From: Sperchopsis tessellata
Taxonomy: Eukaryota; Arthropoda; Insecta; Coleoptera; Hydrophilidae
Length of the DNA: 27,773 nt
NCBI GenBank assembly: GCA_033557685.1
Contig: JAWQRN010000612.1
Coordinates: forward strand, 1 to 27,773
Reading direction: 5' to 3'
The position numbers and the translations under genes were made by a program. The notes beneath the pieces are model-generated. The model worked only from the letters and a program-made list of their open reading frames with translations. It did no database searches and had not been told where the DNA came from. This document shows positions 22,406-27,773 of this stretch, one piece after another (position 1 is the stretch's first letter; every line of letters begins with the position of its first letter).

Positions 22406-23043
22406 CTGTAACATAAATACAAAATTATTAAAAATATAATACATTATTAGTGTAAATAGTAGTGATGGGTCGCTCACTAATTGTGTCAGTTTATTTGACT
22501 CAGCTCTTCAAGATGTGTTGTTCCGAGTCGTTCGCTCAATTGAATGAAACCAATCATTCCGTTCAAATGAACGACACCTTTCATTTCGTTCAATTGAACG
22601 AAGCAAAAGAGTCAAATGGTGTAGCCTGCTACACTCACAGCCTCGCACAATCTATAGTAGAGGGGGTGAGCTACAGACAGGCAAGTGCATATTTCGCTTA
22701 TTTTGTTTACTTACTTCAGTTTCAGTTTGGTACATATTGTGATACACATAACTTATAAAATAATAGACGGACAAAGTAAAAGAAGGAGCAATATATGGGC
22801 TTACTTTACTGATGCTAATAATAATGTAGCTAAATGCAATTTTTGCTCCCAAAAATTGTCATTTAACCACTTAATGTGCTCATGTCGGCTACTTATTGTC
22901 AAATTTTTACGTGCTCAAGTAGGACACGGGCGGCCGTTATATTTACTCACCAAATATTATCCTCTCGTTCCCGACGCGGATGAGGTCTTATATTCGCTTA
23001 GATACCTTTACATAATTAACTTTCATAAATTACATATATTTTC

Positions 23044-23096
<53 letters not shown>

Positions 23097-26000
23097 TTAA
23101 TGAATGAATATAAATATTTTTTTAAAATTAAATTTTTTTAACAAACAAAATTTAAAAAAAAAAAATTCGATAATTTTTTGACCAAAAATTTAAAATTAAT
23201 TCATACATTAAGTTGTTAAAGGGGGTTTCAATGTTCTACTTAATTTGTTTGCTTCTTATATGTCTCATATAAGAAACAAACACCCGCATAGTATTGAAAG
23301 TATTCACACAGGAAATAGCACAATTACGTCAAACCTGTAAATTCAAAATCTTCCCCTTGCCGACACCACTAAAGATAGTTCAGAAGAAGCGATACCTTCA
23401 GAGTCAAAAAAGAAGCAGCAAACTTTAGGAAACTGTTTCTTCAAGCCAGTGTCGAGCAAAAAGAAGGAGGACGTAAACAAACTTTTAGTGCAAGCAATAG
23501 TTAAAAATTATCTGCTGTTTCAATTAGTAGATGATGTCAATTTTAAAAATCTGTTTACAGCCCTTAATCTAGGGTATTAATTTCTAACAAGGCCCTTTCA
23601 AAAGTACTGATTCCACTCTATTACAATACAAGAATCGGTTGTAAATGGTATTAAATTTGCAAATGCAGTTTGTTTAACAACAGATGGCTGGACATCCACA
23701 TCTAATGAGAGTTATATTTCCGTTAAGGCCCACTACATCAGCACTTTTAGACTGCTAAAAATATACGGATAGTCACACTGTCAAATAGGACGTTATAACT
23801 TGCTGGAACTCAACATATAGTTTAAACATTAATATCTATGATTAATACTAGATTTAATAATATAGAAGAAAATCTAATATTTTCCCAGGCTACCCTTCTT
23901 GATCCCCGATTTAAACACTATGGGTTTTCTCAAGAAGCCAAACAGAATTTATTAGAATTTACCAATGAAGCAGACATTCAAATTTCTGAGCAGGAAACAA
24001 GACCGATACAAGGATCAGATTAAAATACAAAATTATCCTCGAAAATTTGGGATGTCTTCGATAAACAAGTTTCGACAATGGTTAAGAAAAACCCAAGATC
24101 GGCAAGTTTATTCGAGGTTGAAAAATAGTTAGAAGCCCCATTACTTCCAAGACTAAGCCATCCTCTTCATTGGTGGAAAGAAAGAAAAATAATATATCCA
24201 AGACTCTACCTCCTCCTTAAAAAACAATTATGCATTGTCGGAACGTCTGTGCCAAGTGAAATAATATTTTCGAAGGCAGGACAAACAATCACAGAAAAAA
24301 GAAATAGACTAAAAGGTGAAAAAGTTTCAAAAGTATTATTTTTAAATGTTAACATGTAATTTATTCATTCTTTTTTCATAAATGTATTATTTTGTTTTCT
24401 TAGATTTGTTTGACTATTGGCCAAGTAAAATAAAGATATAATAAATAAATGTCAAATTTCTCATTTAATTTCCTATGTCTACCAAAACTAAACCGTTTCT
24501 ACACACTGTATATTCTGTAGGTTCTTTAATTAGTCTAGGTATATTATTGTGTAAATTTTAACTGTTGATTTAATGTACTGTACTGCGCAAATTAAAAAGA
24601 CATTTAAAGTCGATGCTGGTGAGGCCGAGATATTAAGCCTATGATGAATGTGTATGTATGTGTGTATAGTGCGTATCTGCTGCCGGTCGATCTAGTTCGC
24701 AAATTCTCGCCTCTCTACCTTATATACATAGCTCACGTTACTTTACGTACGGCACAGAGCTATAGCACAATGTGCCAAATGAGTCATATGTTCAAGTGCA
24801 ATGAACGAATGACTCACTGCACAGTTTAGTGTGTCGTTCATTTTGAACGACTCACACGGGAACGACACATCACTGGTACATAGTCATTAAAAATAATTCC
24901 ATAACTTACCTAAAACAACAGCCAGATCAGCCAATTTGAAAAACAGCTTATTTTGTAATATCTCTAAGGGTGAATCCAAATTTGTATCTCTCCAAGAGTC
25001 CTTCAAAATAGCATTTTTCCAAACCTTCAAGGCCAATTCATTCCTCAATTCATCATCACTTATAAAAACAAGCAAATCCAAAGCCTTTTTAAAATCAATT
25101 TCTGTTGCATCTTTGTACTCCATACAAATATATAAACTTATCAGATCTTTAGCAGGTATAACGCGAGGTTTCAAAGTATCATAACCGTATTGTTCCAAAA
25201 CGTAATCAGGAAGCTCTTCTTGGAACGTAATTAATTCTAGTTGTGAGTTAATTTCTTCTACACATTCATCATCAATATTTGTCCCCACACTAGCAAGTTT
25301 AGCCAATTTTGATAAACTTAACATAGTTTTTTGGCGGGTCACTGATTCTGATTCCTCACTAGCTAAATTCCTTAAAGTTTCAGAGGCTTTATCAAACTTT
25401 TTGTCAAATACATTTTGCATCCATGACAATGAAGGGTGTTCTGATAAGAAATTTGTAAGTTTCATGGTATTCTTACTCTTGGCGAAAGTCCGACATCTGT
25501 CAATTAGTTTTCCTTGCTTGTTTTCTTGAAGATACCATGTATAGAGATATTCAGAAAATCCTTCAGTACTAAAACGATCCATATATTCATCCAAGCGGTG
25601 CTGATTATTTGTTGCTTCACAAATGACAATAAGAGTTTCAAAATCTAAATATTTTTCGGCCAGTACAGCTGCTCGCTCCCATTCTTTATCAGTAACTAAA
25701 AGAAAAAAGAAAATTTATAATTTTACACGTTTTGGTTTAAAAAGACCTTCTTACCCAATGGTTTTATGAACTTATGACGATCAGCTTGGTATTGTCTAAT
25801 TAAAATGTCTTCTCGTTCAGTTCCTTTAATGCTTTCTAAATGACATTTTCTACCATCCAAGACAATGTCTACAAGGTAAACCAACTGATTGTAGAGAGTA
25901 TTACATAGAGTGCGGTCACTAGTTACTTTAACGCCATAACTGTAAGTCAGTGATTGCTACAAAAAGGTAAGCATGTAATATAGTATGAAATATGAAAAAA

Positions 26001-26193
26001 TGCTCATAGCATCACTACAAGAACAACTATTATAAACTGTACATAATATTACCTCGCGAACTAGAGCATCATAAAGTCCCTCAGAACCTCCTGCAGAAGT
26101 CCAAGGTAGATATTCTGTGTCAACAGAATGTGTACTCGCTGAGTAGAGTTCTGCAGTCTGTTGTCTAAATTGAATAACTTCTTTTAAGGTAGT
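22263..26193 (-). CDS. Nup133: Nucleoporin Nup133, C-terminal part (last four exons)
   Basis: The exons in coding order are 26193-26053, 25956-25755, 25695-24910 and 22405-22263. They give 423 residues and a TAA stop (22265-22263), with all junctions GT-AG and in frame. Nup133 is a member of the Nup107-160 Y-complex of the nuclear pore. Its N-terminal beta-propeller touches membrane and its C-terminal alpha-helical stack binds Nup107 at the end of the Y stem. What is seen here is the helical C-terminal domain only. Diagnostic family stretches are AVLAEKYLDFETL, MDRFSTEGFSEYLYTWYL, TMLSLSKLAKLAS, LISLYI and DFKKALDLLVFI, in the same order as human Nup133. The usual protein is about 1150 aa, so about 700 residues lie upstream, outside the window or in exons I cannot see. 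It lies tail-to-tail with MTA, 11.6 kb apart. Confidence 0.94.
22452..22459. repeat. Left 8-bp target site duplication of the hAT
   Basis: GTAAATAG directly precedes the left TIR. Its partner GTACATAG is at 24876-24883, with 7 of 8 bases identical. Confidence 0.8.
22540..22605. repeat. Left subterminal palindromes of the hAT
   Basis: Three related inverted motifs occur in 66 bp: CTCAATTGAATGA, GTTCAAATGAACGA and CGTTCAATTGAACGAA. A related GTTCATTTTGAACGA lies at 24836-24850 near the other end. Repeats of this kind are known transposase-binding sites in hAT elements; binding here is inferred. Confidence 0.6.
22755..24359 (+). pseudogene. hAT transposase pseudogene (BED finger, DDE, hATC dimerisation)
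   Basis: Fragments in order: KRRSNIWAYFTD with AKCNFCSQKLSF, the first half of a BED zinc finger whose His pair is lost; a Ser/Lys-rich linker and helix ending ALNLGY (about 23365-23577); CLTTDGWTSTSNESYISVK with the first catalytic Asp (about 23668-23772); ATLLDPRFKHYGFSQEAK (about 23895); and the C-terminal hATC block from PLLPRLSHPLHWW to TSVPSEIIFSKAG and LKGEKVSKVLFLN, ending TAA at 24357-24359. Frames change between blocks, stops are present, and the middle of the catalytic domain between about 23770 and 23838 is deleted. It resembles ZBED1/ZBED4-like insect hAT transposases. It cannot make an active protein. Confidence 0.85.
23044..23098. repeat. (TA)n microsatellite inside the hAT
   Basis: Alternating TA interrupted twice by TATG. 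It lies in the region where the transposase N-terminal half is lost and may mark a site of slippage or rearrangement. Confidence 0.9.
24876..24883. repeat. Right 8-bp target site duplication of the hAT
   Basis: GTACATAG directly follows the right TIR and pairs with 22452-22459, one base differing by later mutation. Confidence 0.8.
24910..25695 (-). CDS. Nup133: Nup133 main C-terminal exon (261 codons)
   Basis: The acceptor TTTCTTTTAG precedes 25695. The exon begins two bases into a codon, well before the ATG at 25594, which is an internal Met. It contains the WYLQENKQGKLIDR, HPSLSWMQNVF, QKTMLSLSKLAKLAS, ITFQEELPDY and KDLISLYICMEYKDA blocks of the Nup107-binding helical domain. The donor G/GTAAGT lies at 24910/24909. 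The reading LGKLWNYF past 24910 is intronic. Confidence 0.95.
25755..25956 (-). CDS. Nup133: Nup133 exon (67 codons + 1 nt)
   Basis: The acceptor CTTTTTGTAG precedes 25956 and the donor GTAAGA follows 25755. The flanking introns are 96 and 59 bp. It encodes QSLTYSYGVKVTSDRTLC, LYNQLVYLVDIVLDG and a charged helix ending DRHKFIKPL. It joins through a Val codon to TDKEWERAAVLAEKYLDF of the next exon. Confidence 0.9.
26053..26193 (-). CDS. Nup133: Nup133 exon (47 codons), first visible
   Basis: The acceptor on the coding strand is AAATTTTAG before 26193; the donor is GAG/GTAATA at 26053. It is exactly 141 nt, phase 0 at both ends, starting TTLKEVIQFRQQTAELY and ending LYDALVRE. It is helical in character, with no Cys or motif of note. 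Confidence 0.82.
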
Positions 26194-26870
26194 CTAAAAT
26201 TTAATAAAACATTAACCACTTACTAATTATCAAATATTTTTGTAAAGTTATATCAAATTTTTCCCCTTAAGACAGGGTATTATGTACCTATTCTAATCAT
26301 AAATGTAGCACATTTATGATCTGTAACTGTCAAAATCAACATAATTTTATGTTTGTTAAAGCTAAGGCTATTCTGATACACAATTATAGTGTTAAATGCC
26401 TAGATGTCAGGAAATATTTATGTATAACAAACCACAGCTTTAAGCATACACATCATCTCGTCTTAGATTCTGATTCGTCTAGAATTTTTAAGTCTCTTCA
26501 GTCCATTCCTAAACTCAAATAATCATTAAAAGTTATAACATGGGATGAATCCAACACACAACAGGAGTGATAATTTTACCCAGTATTACGGAAGATAACT
26601 GTAGTCTGTAATAGCAGTCTGAGAACAAATCTTATCACCAGAAATATTTTTCAAATCAATTAAAATATCATTTATACCCTTTTATAGGTCGAGTTATACA
26701 TGCTTTACTTTATGTAGATGTAATACATATTCTTCGATAGATATTGTATTTAAAAAATAACTACGCCCATCGTTTCTGATTAGGCTCGGGTGTCAAAGCA
26801 GTATTTTTTAGTAAATAAGAATCTCAAAAATAAGAGGGTAATTTTAATTTCACAATTGAAATTTCATTCT
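26194..26870 (-). other. Upstream Nup133 intron or flank, no exon recognised
   Basis: No further Nup133 exon can be seen up to the window end, so the intron upstream of 26193 is at least 1.58 kb or the assembly is interrupted. A 68-codon + strand frame at 26316-26522 shows no family features. Confidence 0.45.
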
Positions 26871-26908
26871 TTTATTGTAAAATATAAAACAAAATTTACA
26901 AAAAACCC

Positions 26909-27067
26909 TTAAAAATTTGAAACGGTGTCACTTTCTTCTGAAAGCTCACTCCAGTATTCTCCTTTGACATATGGGTTTATGTGGTTAATTTCAGGATCAC
27001 TGTTATTTTCTTCTTCCCACAATATGTTATTTTCAGTGCCATCAAGATTATTAGAAATACAACATTT
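26909..27067 (-). pseudogene. Unidentified acidic ORF tail with poly(A) signal
   Basis: An open 52-codon minus-strand frame has no start Met and ends at TAA (26911-26909). It is acidic and Asn-rich (NNILWEEENNSDPEINH, then KGEYWSELSEESD). AATAAA on the same strand lies at 26876-26871, about 33 bp past the stop. It looks like the 3' end of a compact gene or transposon whose upstream part was cut off at the MITE boundary (27066-27073). I do not recognise the family. It is not part of Nup133, which continues downstream with its own end. Confidence 0.3.
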
Positions 27068-27073
27068 TTAAAA

Positions 27074-27439
27074 GTAGGGGTGGACCAAGACTGGGTTTGG
27101 GTACTTGTGCTAAGCAAAATATAGCTACTTGGCATAAAATCTCTACTGAGCAGAGCATTTAAATTCTAAAAAATATACCAAGAAAGATACCCAACAGTCG
27201 CTTCCGGTTCTAAACAAATTTTGTCTAGTTTAATTTCCCATGTTTATAATAAATCAAAACAATAACAACCAGCCATATCCATCCAAAAGAGTGCTTAATT
27301 TCACGTGAAGGTACACAAGCAATTATTCAAATATGTATATTTTTAAATTGTTTAATTTGAATTAGGGACAAGGCAATATTTGAAACAATTGCTTGGCACT
27401 TGAACTTGGTAAAAAAAATTCTAATCGTTCATCCCTATA
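27074..27439. mobile_element. Candidate hAT-type MITE, 366 bp
   Basis: The left end is GTAGGGGTGGACCA and the right end, read on the minus strand, is TATAGGGATGAACGA. The cores TAGGGGTGGACCA and TAGGGATGAACGA match at 10 of 13 positions, a terminal type common in hAT MITEs. Both sides are flanked by the 8-mer TTTTAAAA (27066-27073 and 27440-27447). That 8-mer is palindromic and AT-only, so the duplication is weak evidence. There is no coding capacity. Confidence 0.4.
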
Positions 27440-27443
27440 TTTT

Positions 27444-27773
27444 AAAATTTAACTATAATTTCTTATTTTATCGAGTTTTATGCATCGTCAATCCATTGAC
27501 AGAGTATGGTCGACTGTAGCAAGCTATGCTTTTTCTTTTCCCACATGTGCTTGCAGTTGCAGGGGAAAATTGCTTTTTTGAGTTAGAAAAAGGAGGGTTG
27601 ACTTATACACGAGATAAACTTATATGTAAAATTTAACTATAATTTCTTATTTTATCGAGTTTTATGCATCGTCAATCCATTGACAGAGTATGGCCAACTG
27701 TAGCAAGCTATGCTTTTTCTTTTCCCACATGTGCTTGCAGTTGCAGGGGAAAATTGCTTTTTTGAGTTAGAAA
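27444..27773. repeat. 184-bp tandem repeat (satellite-like), 1.8 copies, runs off the window
   Basis: Unit one is 27444-27627 and unit two starts at 27628 and is cut by the window end. The 146 bp shared differ at only two bases by eye (TATGGTCGACTG against TATGGCCAACTG). Each unit holds a hairpin-capable TTTTCCC...GGGGAAAA around an ACATGTG. High identity means recent duplication or homogenisation. Confidence 0.9.

Larger units (their letters stand above)
22460..24875 (+). mobile_element. hAT superfamily DNA transposon, 2416 bp, degenerate
   Basis: The left end TAGTGATGGGTCGCTCAC and the right end, read on the minus strand, CAGTGATGTGTCGTTCCC form imperfect TIRs. They are flanked by GTAAATAG (22452-22459) and GTACATAG (24876-24883), an 8-bp target duplication with one mismatch, the hAT hallmark. 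Inside are BED-finger, DDE and hATC-type transposase fragments on the + strand. Palindromic GTTCAATTGAAC-like motifs sit near both ends. It fills nearly all of the last Nup133 intron, opposite to the gene. Internal deletions, stops and an AT microsatellite show it is dead. Confidence 0.88.

Noticed and set aside
22685..23107. 140-codon ORF as an intact gene
   Set aside because: Only its centre matches a BED finger of the hAT transposase. The rest is subterminal and microsatellite sequence, and the finger lacks its His pair.
24887..24909. Nup133 exon running past 24910 to a stop (…LGKLWNYF)
   Set aside because: A perfect GTAAGT donor follows 24910, and splicing to 22405 restores the known Nup133 C-terminal pattern in phase.
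24936..25184. 82-codon + strand ORF
   Set aside because: Antisense shadow of the conserved Nup133 exon.
1..27773. CRISPR arrays, prokaryotic operons or phage features
   Set aside because: The window is spliced eukaryotic DNA. No regularly spaced identical repeats of CRISPR type are present.

Overview
The window is AT-rich, intron-containing nuclear DNA from an arthropod, most probably an insect. The reasons are GT-AG introns of 59-96 bp next to longer ones, AATAAA poly(A) signals, two recognisable animal genes, and many decayed DNA transposons (hAT, mariner, Tigger/pogo-like) plus one RTE-type non-LTR fragment. The chromatin gene also carries an extra C2H2 finger that I recall from invertebrate but not vertebrate orthologues. 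I cannot name the species.

Left part (1-4680) has no recognisable coding exon. It holds a locally GC/CpG-richer stretch (about 890-1215) with a DRE-like TATCGATA, a possible short first exon and, further on, a CTCF-like motif. From 4681 to 10617 on the + strand lie five exons of a metastasis-associated (MTA) NuRD subunit. They cover the end of BAH, ELM2, SANT, a GATA-type finger split across an intron, the extra C2H2 finger, two RBBP4/7-binding-type regions and a hydrophobic C-terminal SIM-like end. All four splice junctions keep frame. The N-terminal ~75 residues of BAH are missing and probably lie upstream of the window.

Middle part (10618-22262) is an 11.6-kb spacer between two convergent genes. 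It contains the MTA 3' UTR and then AT-rich DNA with TE debris: a TIR-bounded 786-bp candidate with an ACCGGTTTTC-rich repeat patch inside, a tRNA-like SINE fragment, a broken mariner transposase, a 629-bp Tigger/pogo-like non-autonomous element, and an RTE endonuclease fragment.

Right part (22263-26193, - strand) carries the last four exons (423 codons) of the nucleoporin Nup133, its C-terminal helical domain. The final intron is almost entirely a 2416-bp hAT element inserted antisense to the gene, with a near-perfect 8-bp target duplication. Without the element the intron would be about 80 bp, like its neighbours. Beyond 26193 no further Nup133 exon is visible. That region has a short acidic ORF tail with its own poly(A) signal, a candidate hAT MITE, and the start of a 184-bp tandem repeat that runs off the window.

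The two genes act in separate machines (the NuRD chromatin remodeller and the nuclear pore Y-complex), and nothing in the sequence ties them functionally. I found no convincing new multi-gene system. The most notable observations are the intron made of transposon, the subterminal palindromes of that hAT, and the repeat structures.
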